Positions 32,457 through 44,548 are shown, numbered from the stretch's first letter. The stretch: 64,000 nt of DNA from Glaciozyma antarctica PI12 (GCA_002917775.1 KZ627149.1:351689-415688); one strand, 5' to 3'. Notes: a model not told the origin generated them from the sequence alone. Made by a program: numbers and translations.

Positions 32457-35220
32457 TCATCGGGAGGAGCGGTTAGAAGTGCGGTCAAGTGTCCATTGCG
32501 TTGCAGAAAAAGCGAAAGCGTAACGAGGGGATAAATCTGCGAAGTGCGAAAAGGGGGGGGGGGGGGGATCTCAAAAGAGGGGAACGATGAACGTACTGAG
32601 GAGGACGGAGAGGATGGATGCGAAGGACGAGGAGGAGGTGATGGTAGCGAGGCCGGTGCCTTTGCAGCGCTGTTGATGAGGAGAAGTCAGCTTGGAAGCT
32701 CGCTAAGGCGGCGTGAAGAAGGACTTGCGTTGTTGCTGAAAGCGAAGCGAATGGAGTCAGCGGCAGTTCGCGAGGTAAGGAGGGAAAATTGTGTACCTCG
32801 CTGTCGGCCAGCAACTGAGGTACCTACACCAGCTGCAAGCCATCGTCGGATCCGTAGCTGCAAAAGACTTAATCAGCCACCAGCCCTCTCACACGCGCAG
32901 ACGACTTACCATAAAAGTTACGAGTAAGCACGACGAAGAGGATAATGATCGCAGGACCAGCGACGCATCGCAAGCCCATAAAGACCATCCTCCTCTTTCT
33001 CGTCTGGGTAATAATGGGGAAGAAAAGGATCGACCCCAGTATCCCCATCGCGAATCCTGCGAAGCGAACTCAGCGATCGATCCCGTCGACGCGAGGGAGG
33101 GCGTACCTCCGATGTGAGCAAAGTTGTCGATGCCGGGAACGAGACCCAGTCCAAGTCCGACGACGATTTCGAGCACGAGGTAGGCGAGCTTGCGTTTCGG
33201 TCTGTACTCGATCGACCAGTGCGCGATAAGGTCTACGAGGATCGCAGCGTGCGTTCCAAAGATCTACGAAAGATGAGCGAGCGTCTACGACAGAGAGAAA
33301 GAAACGCACCGCTCCACTTGCTCCTACCGACGGCTGTCCCACGAGCGCGAAATTCGACCCTAGGACGAACCCAAATACCCCTGCCGTGAGGTAGAGAACG
33401 ATAAACTTGGGCGTCCCCATCTGGCGCTCGATTTGCGCGGACGAGAAGCACTGAACGAGGAGGTTGAGGATGAGGTGAACGATGCCGGCGTGCAGGAAGA
33501 TGGGGGTGAAGAAGCGGAAGCTCTGGTTTGGGGAGGAGGGAGGGAAGCCGCCGAAACCGCAAATGTCGGACATGGTGCCTGTGGAGTTTGGGAATGAGCG
33601 AGTGGTGGGAGAGGAAGGAGGGGGACGGACAGGTGGCTTGCGAAGCGGATACGGTCGCTGAATTTGAGTTGGCGAGGCAGACCCAGTCAATGTTGGAGAC
33701 GCCTTCGATGAACTGAGGAGAGGGTCGATTAGTACCTGTCGTGGGGAGCTGCGGAGGAGATAACTTGCCTTCATGCAGCCTGCGAAGCGAGCGCCTTGGT
33801 TGATGAGGACGCTTCCGGAGGGTCCTGTAACGCAAGGTTAGTCTCCGCGCTCGATCTTTCAGTAAGAGGGGACTCACCAATCATGACATTCCAGCTCGGC
33901 TTCGTCTGAATGGGGCTCCCAGTGAGCTGCGCCATTTTGACTCTGGGAGAGCAAGCCGTTAGCATCGTCTCGAGGCTCTTACTGAGCCACGGAACCTCAC
34001 AGCTCAACAATCAAAACGACAGTCATGATAATACTAAGGGCCCAGCAAGCCCACGGCCTCGCCTGAATCCCATTCCCTCGCTGATGCTCCCAGATCCTCC
34101 GCTCCGTCGGCGTCGTGTCCCAAAACATGCGCTGCAGCAACGGCGCTGGAACAATCTTGCTCGGGTCAAGCTTCGTTTCCGAATCCTCGATCCCGAAATG
34201 CGAGCGAGAGGGCTTGACTTGGTCGCCGTACGAGGAGGAGGTGTCGGGAGGGTAGATCGAGATGCTCGTGTCCTCGTACCGCTTGCCGCTCGATCCAAGG
34301 CTCTTGACGTACGAAACCGGCCTCGCAAACGCACCCGCCAGCGACCCCTTCTCCCCAGCCCTGCTCCCCTCTCCTCGAGCCTCGACACCCTGACGCGCAT
34401 ACGCTCCGTACGCATCCTCCTCGTCGGCCCCTCCCACCGCTACATACCCCGCACGATACGGCATTACTCCATCCCCACTTTCTCGCTCCCCGTGTCCCGC
34501 CATCGCTGCTGCTCCTCCCACAAGCGGTAAAGCCGGGGAGGACCTCGAGCGATCGAACGTCGAGCCGTACGCCTGCTCCTCCTCATGCTCTTCCTCTTGC
34601 TTCGAGAGGTAGTACGACTCCTCTCGCCCGCACGCAGGACTCCTCCGACCCCCCGACGGCGTAGGAACGACGACCGAGCTCCTATCGTCCTCGAGCATCT
34701 CCGGCGGGACCCAGCTGTACGCCTCCTCTCCTCCCGTCAATCCTCCAGCTGCTGAAGATGCGCCTCCGACGACGAGATGCGAGGGAGGGATCGCTCGAGG
34801 GCCCCAAGGACGTTGGCGGCCTGTCATCCGGCGTTCGAGCTGGGAGACAGAGTCGCGTGGTGCGATGGTGGAAGTGTCGTCTGTGAAGTGAAAGATGGCT
34901 TCGGAACGGTCTTCCTCGTCTGAGGAGGAGGAGGAGGAGGGATGGAAGGGGTGCTGTGGAGGTGGGGAGAAGGTCGGTGGTGGGAAAGTCGAGGCGGTGG
35001 CGGTGGGGGTTTGGATTAGAGATCGAGGACCACGGAGACGAGATGGTGCTGGTGCGGGCGTGTGGTTGTCGTAGGAGGGAGGTTGAGAGGGTGCGTCGCC
35101 GTTGACCGCGGACGGAGGTTGTGAGTGCGAGTCGTAGCTGCCTGGAGGCTGGACGGAGAAGGTGTTGCCTAGGGAGGGGACGTATTGCGTGTTTGAAGGA
35201 GGCGTGGTACGGCGTGCCAT
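32457..35220 (-). CDS. Rhomboid intramembrane serine protease with long disordered N-terminal extension
   Basis: Eleven exons: 34001-35220, 33878-33942, 33769-33824, 33631-33712, 33310-33578, 33107-33263, 32910-33056, 32797-32857, 32729-32735, 32597-32669 and 32457-32536. They sum exactly to 738 residues. The first 380 residues are Pro/Ser-rich and cytosolic. The membrane part opens with ACWALSIIMTVVLIVELVKM, then FFTPIFLHAGIVHLILNLLV. The catalytic serine is in VGQPSVGASGAIFGTHAAIL (GxSG) and the catalytic histidine in GIDNFAHIGGFAMGILG. The end carries the fungal motif CSWCRYLSCWPTASNNRCKG. Two introns use GC donors and exon 9 is only 7 nt. A non-secretory-pathway location is unlikely, but the exact organelle is unknown. 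Its stop lies 11 bp from the choline kinase stop. Confidence 0.9.
32553..32567. repeat. G15/C15 homopolymer
   Basis: Fifteen consecutive G on the + strand. On the sense strand of the rhomboid gene this is a C15 run upstream of the acceptor of the last intron (32537-32596), within its polypyrimidine tract. Confidence 0.9.
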
Positions 35221-35890
35221 GGCTGTTGCTCAGGCGCTCAGGGCGGAGAAGGAGGAGATGATTCAACTTGGGCAAGCTGAGGTTCGTGGGCCGGCCAAGG
35301 GTTGTCGGTGCTTGTCTTTTGGCGGAGGAGTCAAGTTCAGGCTGAGAGTGAGCCTGTGAGCTGCTCTGGGAGAAGGGAGTCGCGAGAGAACAGAGACAGG
35401 CGGGGGTGAAGGATGTGCACGCAGGCGGACAGGGGCTCAAATCAAATATTCACTTAAATCAGCTGCGCGACGACTTCGGTATCTCTTCCCCTCCTACCAC
35501 CACCCTCCCGCCAGTACCAACAGCCCGCACAACTCGCATCAACCTCAGCACCTCCTTACCGCCCTCGCCCGACCTCACACACTCGCTCAGAAGCACTTGA
35601 CTCGACCCACGTCACCCACCCCGTTCTTCGCCACCCCGAAGGAGAGACCGTTTAGGAGGAGTCAGAGGTCTCAAGGCATTGCTTTAGTAGACCCCAGGAG
35701 TCGTCCGTTATCCCAGTAAAAGAGCAGAAGCAGTCGTTGTCGTCGTTGAGCGTCCTCGGATCGGCCTACTCGAACCCTCTCTGCCCCAACCCTCCCGCCT
35801 CGACCTTTGCCCTCGAGACGACCAGCACCCTCTTCTCCCTCACCCTTCCCTCCACTCTTCACCAATCCCCGCACTCGCACCACCGGAGCG
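35221..35890. promoter_or_regulatory. Divergent promoter region (rhomboid / MPE1)
   Basis: About 670 bases between divergent starts. Pyrimidine-rich around 35490-35880, the probable MPE1 leader. No gene seen. Confidence 0.4.
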
Positions 35891-38320
35891 ATGAGTTCGT
35901 TCGTCTTTTACCGCTTCAAGTCGCAGAAGGAGCCTTCTCGGATCTCGTTCGATGGAACGGGCATCTCTGTGTGGGATCTCAAGAAGGAGATTATTATGGA
36001 GAACAAGATGGGAAAGGGCGGCGACTTTGACTTTGCCATTTACAACGAGGACACGGAAGAAGGTGCGTTCTCTCCTCCTCTCCCTTCTGCTGCCGTGACT
36101 TCGACCTCGAGGGACCCACTGCTCAAGCCGGTGCAGCCCCATTCGCGCTACGAGGACACTGCTGACCCCATTTCTCACACCCGCAGAATACAGCGACGAC
36201 CGCGCCATCGTCCCTCGGTCAACCTCAGTTCTCGCACGCCGACTCCCTCCCTCGAAGCCTGGTCGCGGGAACGCTCAAAACTACATGGCTTTGCCTGGTG
36301 GAGCACCTTCGAACGGTCGTGACGGCGGGTACGGCGGTGGAAGCTTCGGCGGCGGTCGTACGGAGGGTACGGCGGAGGAGGATGGAGAAATGGATGAGTG
36401 GAGGTGGATGGAGAGGAGGAGCATCGATGAGTCGACGTTTCGACGGCAAGGAGGACGGGAGGGGAGGGTACGGCGGAGGAGATATGCAGGCTCCGGTTCA
36501 GGTTCGTCTTGGTTTCTCTCCTGCGCTGCGAGTGGATAGTGTTCTCTTCGAAATACCGAGTCCTTATTCCTTTCCGTTCGTTTCTCCTCTCCCCCGCTCT
36601 GCCCTTTCCAGGAGCCCGCGCAGATTCAGGTCCCCGTTGACGCCCCGACTGACGAGGCGAGTGCGCTGGCAGCCATGTTCGCCGCGACGAGCCAGCAGTG
36701 GCAGCAGACGCAGGAGCAGATGGCGACGTGAGTCTTCGTTTCTTTCTCTCCGCCCGCTGTTGTCGTCGAGCTCCTTAAACGTCTTCGAATCTGACCCTGC
36801 ACTTCTTCTCGCAGCGCCACACCAATCCATCGAGCTCGAATGCCTCAACCTCGACCTCCTCCCCCACCTCGCGACGCCTCCGCCACTTCCGCTCCCGGAG
36901 CATCGACGTCGGCCGCGCCTACCACCGGTGGAGCTCTCCCCGAACCCGTTCGCCAGCCGTACCAGCCCCAACAAGCTTCGATGTCGCACAAGGCTCCTCC
37001 AATCGGCTACATCTGCTATCGCTGCGGTCAGAAGGGTGCGCGCATCTCTACCTTTTCGTGCGGAACGTTTCGCTGATAAGCGTGCGTAGGTCACTGGATC
37101 CAAGACTGCCCGACGAACAACGACCGAGCGTGGGACGACCGACCGAGAATCAAGCGGACGACCGGCATCCCCAAGAGCTTCCTCACGACCGTCGAAGGTC
37201 CTGGTACCGAGAGCACGCCTACGGGAGTCATGGTCACCGCCGAAGGAGGATTCGTAATCGCTCGACCCGACAAGTGCGTCTCTCCTCTCTCCACCCACAC
37301 CCTCGCTAATCGCATTACTCGCAGCGCATCCTGGCTCGCTCATCGCGCCATCACCAAGAACCTCTCCGCCAACGACATCCAGAACCTCGCCCCTACCGAC
37401 CCGGACCTCACCTGCCCCATCTGCTCGCGTCTCCTCCGAGACGCCACTCTCACCCCTTGCTGCTCGACGTCGTTTTGCGAAGATTGCGTGCACAACGCGT
37501 TGGCGGATAACGATATGCTTTGTCCCGAGTGCGAGACGAGGGTGAAGAACCTCGACAAGCTGGCGGAGGACAAGGGGAGGAGGGAGAGGGTTAGGAATTA
37601 TATTGAGGAGATGGTCGAGGCGAGTAGGGAGGTCGAGGTGGAGGAGGTGGAGGCGGTCAAGGGGGAGGAGGGGGCAGAGGTCAAGGTTGAGGGAGCAGAG
37701 GGTGTCGTGCCAAGTTCTGACAAACAAGTGAGTTGGCTTCCTACCTCGTTTCGTTGTCGAACAGGACTGATCAATCGCTCGCACAGTCAACGCCACTACC
37801 ATCTACCGCCGAATCCCCCTCCCTCGCCACCTCCGTCGCCGCCCCCTCCCCTCTCACCATCTCCCCCTCCGGCCCCTCCCTCCCTCTCCCCACCGGTCCC
37901 TCCCGCCCCCTCCCACCGCCCATGAACCCCGCTCAACAAGCCCAAATCCTCCGCCAGCAACAACTCCAGCAACAGCGCGCTCTGGCGATGCAGCAGGGAT
38001 ATGGCGGCGTCAATCCTCAGATGCTCCAACAGCAGATGTACCAGATCAACATGACGTTACAGAACCCTCAACTACACCCACAGATGCGGATGAACCTCCA
38101 GCAGCAATTGGGGCAGATGCAGATGGTCGCCGTACAGATGGGCTTGATGCCGCCTCAGCAGGGGTATCGAGCGCCGGTGGGGAACTTTGGTAGAGGGCAG
38201 GTGCCGACGGGGCCGAGGGTGGTGGAGGGGAAGAGGGCGAGGGAGGAGGGGGGAGGGGAGGGAGGGAAGAGGAAGAAGGTCGAGGCGGTCGAGGTGCCGA
38301 AGGGACCTCCGGTGATTTAG
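35891..38320 (+). CDS. MPE1: Mpe1/RBBP6-type cleavage and polyadenylation factor subunit (DWNN, zinc knuckle, RING)
   Basis: Nuclear subunit of the pre-mRNA 3'-end cleavage and polyadenylation complex. Exons: 35891-36062, 36187-36501, 36612-36727, 36815-37035, 37090-37273, 37325-37727 and 37787-38320. The ubiquitin-like DWNN domain opens the protein (SSFVFYRFKSQKEPSRISFD, DFDFAIYNEDTEEEYSDD). A Gly-rich linker precedes the CCHC knuckle CYRCGQKGHWIQDC and the conserved NDRAWDDRPRIKRTTGIPKS. A RING/U-box-like module follows (DLTCPICSRLLRDA, CCSTSFCEDC, LCPECE). The tail is Pro- and Gln-rich. The frame must change within the Gly-rich repeat at about 36340-36410 to reach the conserved exon end GGDMQAPVQ. 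Exon sums are off by one, so indels in the repeat are likely. Confidence 0.92.
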
Positions 38321-38498
38321 CGGCGGCGTAGTTATTTTTGTTAGCAGCGTTGTATAGGATTGCGAATGATACATCGTAGCCATCTTTTTGGGAGAGCAGC
38401 TTGGAGCAGCACGCACTCGGCCAACACTCGGCCGAAAGGTGGGGAGAGTTCCTCCGCCGTCCCAAGCGAGACTCCTTGTCCTCCTCCCACTCGCAAGG

Positions 38499-39989
38499 AT
38501 GCCACCCCCACACACCCTCTCCGCTTCAGAAACAATCGCGCTCGTCCGCTCAGGCTCCCTCACCTGCGTCGAGCTCGTCGAAGCCCACCTCGCCCGTAGC
38601 GAGGAACGAGACGCTCAGGTCCAGGCGTGGGTCTTCCTCGACCCCGATGCCGTTCGCGCGGAGGCTAGGAGGATGGACCAGCTTCCTTTGGAGCGGAGGG
38701 GGGCGTTGCATGGGATGTTGGTCGGGGTGAAGGATATCATTCAGGTGCGCGCGCGCGGTGGTGCGGTGGGGTGTCGTGGGCTGATTGCGGTTGCAGACGA
38801 TGGATATGCCGACGCAGCATAACTCGAAGCTGTTCAAGGGATCGTTCCCGGCCGTCGATGCGGCTGTCATCTCCATCCTTCGAAGTTCCGGAGCTCTCAT
38901 CTTCGGCAAGACGGTATGTCGCTTCCCTCGCTCCTTGTTGTTCGCTGGCTGAGTTACGGCTCTTGTGCGTGTGAAGACGACGACGGAGTTTGCGGGGTAT
39001 AGGAACATTACACCGACTACGAACCCGCACGACGCGAAGAGGACGCCGGGAGGGTCGTCCTCGGGATCAGCAGCTGCCGTTGCAGACTATCAAGTTCAGA
39101 TTGCCGTTGGGACTCAAACCGCAGGTAAGATCTCATCCAGCAGATTGACGACGCGGTACTGACTCCGAGCTCCCTCCCAGGATCTGTCATTCGACCCGCC
39201 TCATATTGCGGGACCTTCTCCTGGAAGCCGACCTGGGGGAGCGTCTGCCACGAAGGCGTCAAGCCTTTCTCGCCCACCAACGACGTCGTCGGATTCTTTT
39301 CTCGCTCTATTGAGGATCTCCAACTTCTCGCCAAAGTCCTAGGATTGACGAACGAAGGACCCGCACCCTCGCTCTCCCCTCGTCCCCTCCAAATCGCCGT
39401 CTGCCGAACTCCACAATGGAGCATCGCCGAACAAGCGACAATCGACGTTATGTCTTCAGTCGAGGAGCTCCTCAAAGCAGCCGGCGTCGAAATCACCCTC
39501 CTCACCCTTCCCTCCTCCTTCGACCCTCTCCTCGAATACCACACCCTCATCATGGCCGGCGAAGGCCGCACGACCTTTCAAGCCGCTCACCACCTCAACA
39601 TCCTCCGCCCTGACTCGAGCGAATCACTCATCCATTCCGACTACACGAACTACGCTCTTAACGCCTCCTCCACTTCCCGGGCTCAGCTCCTCGACGCACT
39701 AGACCGCGCCGCCTCCCTCCGCCCTAACATCGATTCCATCATCAGCGAATTTGACGCAGTCCTCGCGCCCTCCGCACCGGACGTGGCGCCCTTGATGGCG
39801 ACGACAGGGGACCCGAGGTTCTGTAGCGGGTGGACGCTGCTGCATGTGCCCGTGGTGCATGTTCCGGTGGGGAGAAAGGAGGGGGAATTACCGCTTGGGG
39901 TGTCGTTGGTGGGGGGGAGGTTTGGGGATGCGAGGTTGTTGGAGGTGGCGGAGGAGGTGGCGAGGATTTTGGGGGTTGCGAAGGAGTAG
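38499..39989 (+). CDS. Amidase-signature hydrolase
   Basis: Amidase of the AS family, cleaving an unknown amide, probably cytosolic (no signal peptide). Four exons, 38499-38744, 38797-38913, 38977-39124 and 39181-39989, give 439 residues. The Ser-cisSer-Lys triad can be placed: Lys78 in MLVGVKDII, the cis-Ser in the signature [12 protein letters not shown] (from residue 146), and the nucleophile Ser172 in [35 protein letters not shown] is the usual strand preceding the signature. [20 protein letters not shown] and [15 protein letters not shown] also match the family. It is compact, at the short end of the family. Nearby genes say nothing about its substrate. Confidence 0.93.
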
Positions 39990-40474
39990 AAAGTCGGCGG
40001 GCGAGCGAGTCTTTTTCGAGCTGAGGGCGGGCTTGCCTCGTGTTCAAAGGTTTATGAAGCTTTATACAATCTAAAGAGAGAGTAGGCGAACGACTTCCCC
40101 TTGCGAAGGAACCTCATCTTCTGGCTGGCACGCGTCAGACGGCGCGCGTCGATCCTCTCTGAGTTTGGCTGAGACTTCGACTCGTCCTACGGTAGTCTCC
40201 TCCCCTTCGCTCCACTCTCAACGCCTTCAGCGTCCTAGAACGCGAGCTTAGTCGACTTACTCGATCCAGGGCGGAGTTGGGCAGACCTCCTCAATCCTCA
40301 CCCGGCCTCCCTCTTCCAGTCGGTCAGTGAGCTTTCTCTGAATCGATAGCTCGCTCGCCGTAGCTGAGAACAACTACACAGACCACGATCCAGCGCCCGC
40401 ATCAGCTCTCCAGTCGCCAGGAAGCAGCCCTCGTCGAAGCGAAGACAACAACACTCGGCGGTTCAGGCACCACG
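39990..40474. promoter_or_regulatory. Upstream region of the MDR-domain gene
   Basis: About 485 bases between tandem rightward genes, holding the amidase 3' flank and the next promoter. No gene seen. Confidence 0.4.
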
Positions 40475-43400
40475 ATGGGCCGTCCCTCTCTCCTCCAAAC
40501 CCTCCTCCGCCAACCCAGCCAGTCCTACTCCACTCCTTCCAACCTTCACGACCCCTCCTCCCCGACCTACCGCCAAAGCAGTGGCTCCTCCGTCCGCTCC
40601 TCCTCCATTCGCTCTTCCTCCAGCCTCAGCCTCTCGAGCAGTCGCGGGGATGACAAGGGACAGCAGCCCTGGGAGTGGAGTGTTTTTGGAGGGAGAAAAG
40701 GGCTTACGGGTGGGCCGGCGAGTTTGAGAGCGTCGAGTGCGGTGGGAAGTGGGGGAGATGAGAGGAGGCGAGCGGGGGAGTGGGAGGACGATTCGAGGAG
40801 CGTGAGGTCTTCCAAGAGCTTGGGATCGATTAGGTCTACGGCGTCGAGGAGGAAGGGAGAGCTGGGGAATGGGGGGAGCTGGACGAGAGGAGAGGGGGAG
40901 CTAGATCAGCGGTCGCGCAAGGGGAAGGAGAAGGAGGGGACGAGCAGGAGGTACAGCGAGCTGCCTCCTGTGCCAACGACGGGAACAGCGAATCAGACGA
41001 GCAGGCGGTACTCCTCAGCTGGACCCACCTCGCCACCGACCATCTCCATCACCACCAGCTCGCCTCTCGCCTCTCCGACTCGCACCTCCTCCCCAGACGA
41101 CGCACACGTCTTCCTCGCTCGCAAAACTCGCAAGAAGCGTCAAGTTTACGAGGACGCGAGCTCCACTCCCTCTCTCTCCTCCTCCCTCTCTTCCGCCACC
41201 TCGTCAACTCTCGCCACTCCGACTTCCGACGAATCCTCTCACACCGTCATTCCGTTCCCCATCATCGACCAGCGCAGCTTGGAGGAGGAAAAACCGCCGC
41301 GTGCCGAGAGAGTGCGGAAACCGAAACGGCGAGCACTCGCGCCGGTGGAGGAGGTGCTCGAAGTCGACGACGAGGACGATGCGACGTCTCCGCCACCTGT
41401 GTTCTTCGACGCTACCGAGGTTCAGTCGCCCACACTTGCTGAGTTGCCATTACCCGAGGTACGTCTCCAGCTCTCTCTTCTGGCAACAGAATGCTGACTT
41501 CGTTCGTGTGTGGCAGCCTTCAGCCGTGCCGGATGAGCCAGCAACTGCACGAGAGATCGTCGAGGACGACTTCGAGCTTGGAGCGAGAGCGATTTCGAAC
41601 GAGGAGGCGGTTTCGGCGGACACGCTTGCCGTACTCGACCGGTTCGCTGCTCCCGAGGCAGGACTGCTCGAGACCACTTCGTCGCAACAAGTCAGTCCCT
41701 TTTCTTCCCTTTTCTTCCCTCTGAGTTTCTCGTCCTTACCGATTTTTCCACAGGAACACCCCATCCCACCCTCCAGCGACCCCTCCCTTCCCCCCGCCGA
41801 CGCTCTCTCCACGAAGCCCAAACCCCCTACCTCACCCCTCCCTATCCTCCCTCGGCCGAGTCTGGAGCATGGACGAACTCTTCGGTAGCGTCCTCGCCTC
41901 AGCTCCGCCTCAGACGCCCATCGAAGGCGCTCGGTCGTCGATTTCGCCTGCCTCGCTACCCGTCGAGGATCTACCCTTCCTCGAGAACACCGATCTCCCG
42001 CCCGCCCCGCTACCACCCCTCGAGAACACCGCCTCTTCTGCCAGCTCCAACTCCTCCCTCCTCAGCAACACCTCCGACCACAGCTCTCCCGCGACGGATC
42101 TCACCGAGAACCGAACGTACACGCGCGCGGAGAAGGGGAAGGGACGCGCGGTGAACGAGGAGGAATCGACTAGGCAGGTTGTGCCGCGGATTATGCTTGC
42201 GAGGACGGATTCGGATGAGGCGAGGGGGGGAGTATTGGGGGATGTTGAGCTGCGGGGAGAGGACGTCGAGGTCGAAAATGCTGCCCCTAGCCCCCAGCTC
42301 ACGCGGTCGACATCTCCCACGCGGTCGACATCCCTCACGCGGACGACATCCCTCACTCGCTCGACATCGCTCACTCGCTCGAGCTCCCAGACGTCCGAGT
42401 CGAAACCTCGTCGTCGAAAGTCGTCCTCCGGCACCCATTCCTCCTCGACAAGTCAACCCACTTTCGAGATCGTTGCCTCGTCCAAACTCACCTCCGCCAA
42501 CCTCGCTTCCTCCACCTCTTCCACCCCGTCGACCGCCGCTCAAGACACTCCTCAATGGCTCAAGAACATCACCGCCCTCGGCCAGCCTATCGAACCCATC
42601 TTCACTCCCTCCGTCCCTCGTCGAACGAAATCAGCGACGCACAAGACGGTAGATAAGCTTCGCAACCGAAGCTTAAGCCTAGTCCTCGGTCGAGTCTGGG
42701 GAACCTCAGGGCGGCACCGGCGATGGAGTCGATGCCGGAGGAGCAGGAGGCCTTCTTCGGCGCGGAGCGATCGTCGCCGTCCGATACGCCTCAGAGCTCC
42801 GTCTCTGGCGGATTGAGCGCAGCGGGGGAGACGACTATCCCCCGCCGGAGGACCCAATCAGCCTCGTCCTTTCCCTCCGACCCCATCCCCTCGCTCTCTC
42901 GCACCCTCTCCTCCTCGACCTCCCACTCTCTCGGCCTAACACCACTCGACCTCGCCCCCTCTCGCCCACGCGCCATGTCCCTCTTCTCCGACGCCACTTC
43001 CGCAGGCGGCAAGTCCATCTCGGGCCTCTCAACCATGAGCGTCCCTATCGGCGCTTATCGACCCGCCAAGAATCCGAGCCGGTTCACGATGGGAGGGGAG
43101 ACGCTCGTGCAGAGTAGTAGTACGATGAGCGCGCTCTCCGTTTCAGCGAACGCCAGCGCGGCGTTAAGTCGGTCGAGCGGGATGTCGTTCTTTCGACGAA
43201 GCGGGACGGTCAGGAATGACTTGCCGGCGCATTTGAGGAGGAGGTTCGACGCGAGGAGGGATCTGACGTTCGGGATGCTTCAGCCGCCACCGACGAAATT
43301 GGGGCGGGAGGAGGTGTTGGTCGAGGTGTTGGCGGTTGGGGTGGATCAGTTGGATTATGAGAGGGTGGACGAGATGGCGAGCAAGGCGGAGGGGTTTGGG

Positions 43401-44407
43401 TGGATCCCTGGGAGGAGCTTTTGTGGGAAGGCGATTGAGTTCGGGTTTGACGTGTCGAAGATCAAGCGAGGAGATTTCGTGTACGGGTTGCAGGATCTCA
43501 AGAAGGTTCGTCCGCTCGCTTTCTGTTCCGTTCGTGCGCGGTGGCTGACCCTTAGTTCGGTGCAGTCGGGCGCTATTGCAGAGCTCCTCACTATCAACCG
43601 AGACCTTCTCTCGCTCGCTCCAGCGTGTGGAATCTCCGTCGAGCAGATCGCAGCTCTCCCCCTCGCCGGCGTCTCAGCCGTCCAAGTCATGGAAGCTCTC
43701 TGCGAGCACCTCCCCAAAGGCTCCAAGGTCCGTCCCTCCTCCTCTCCCTCCTCCCTCGCTGACCCCGCTCCAGATACTCGTCCTCAACGCACACGAAGGC
43801 GTAGGGAACCTCTGCATGCAGCTCGCTTTCTACTTTCGGGCGACGCGAGATCTATGGATGGTCGCTCAGTGCTCGCCTATCCTCCCGGACGGAGAAGCGT
43901 ACTGCAAAGCGACGGGCGCGTCGGACGTTATTGTCGACGAACCTCTCGCAGCGATCAACTGCTTGCACGAAAGCAGTTTCGACGCTGTGATTGACACGAT
44001 CGGCGGAAGGAGGAGTGCGTTCCCTTTCTCCTTCTTCCTGCGCTGGGCGAACTGACGGTGCGAAAACAGTGTACGACGCGAGTCGCCGGATCCTCCACCA
44101 CGAAGGCCAGTTCATCACGACCGTCGGCGACGACCTGGGCGTCCCCACCACCTCTACGACTTGGAAGTCCGGCATCCGTTCCCTCCGTCGCTCGTTCTTC
44201 AAGAAGGAGAAGAAGGCGTTGAGCTACTGGGCCGTCAACCTCGATGAGCGGGAGAACACGCGCGACGCGTTGGATAAACTTAGGGACGCCGTGGAGAGGG
44301 GGGGAGTGAGGCCTGCTGTGAGGAGGGTGGTGGGGTTTGCGGAGGCGGGGAGCGTGTTTGATGTTGATATTGGAGCGGGGAGGGTCGTTAAGATTGTTGA
44401 GTCGTAG
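40475..44407 (+). CDS. Long disordered N-terminus fused to a medium-chain dehydrogenase/quinone-oxidoreductase domain
   Basis: Exons: 40475-41458, 41517-41690, 41754-43505, 43566-43727, 43774-44014 and 44070-44407. About 850 residues of Ser/Thr/Arg-rich sequence precede a 370-residue MDR fold. The fold includes GREEVLVEVLAVGVDQLDYE, FGWIPGRSFCGKAIEFG, GDFVYGLQDLKKSGAIAELL, AALPLAGVSAVQVMEAL, ILVLNAHEGVGNLCMQLA and FDAVIDTIGG. The glycine motif in the nucleotide site is the unusual HEGVGN, and zinc ligands are absent. It recalls Ast1-type MDR proteins, which in yeast affect plasma-membrane ATPase targeting (weak). The stretch from about 41868 to 42650 is open only in a different frame from its flanks; the two shifts cancel. 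Treating it as one gene is an inference, and two adjacent genes are possible. Confidence 0.65.
42301..42390 (+). repeat. 18-nt coding tandem repeat (5 copies)
   Basis: Five consecutive 18-nt units encode a TRSTS-L/P hexapeptide in the MDR-domain gene. They are basic Ser/Thr repeats that would suit phosphorylation. Confidence 0.85.
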
Positions 44408-44548
44408 GAAGGAGTAGTCGTAGGAAGCAGTGTCTTTAATACTATCAGCATAGCAGTCTCCTTCCGAGAGATGAGCAATAGAGCTCGTATTCACCCGCCT
44501 CGAACAAAAGTAACAACAATATCGCTCCTCCTCCCTCCCACCGCCGCT

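Noticed and set aside
42301-42390. Tandem repeat considered as a CRISPR-like or regulatory array
   Set aside because: It has no spacers; the 18-nt units stay in frame and encode a simple Ser/Thr/Arg hexapeptide.
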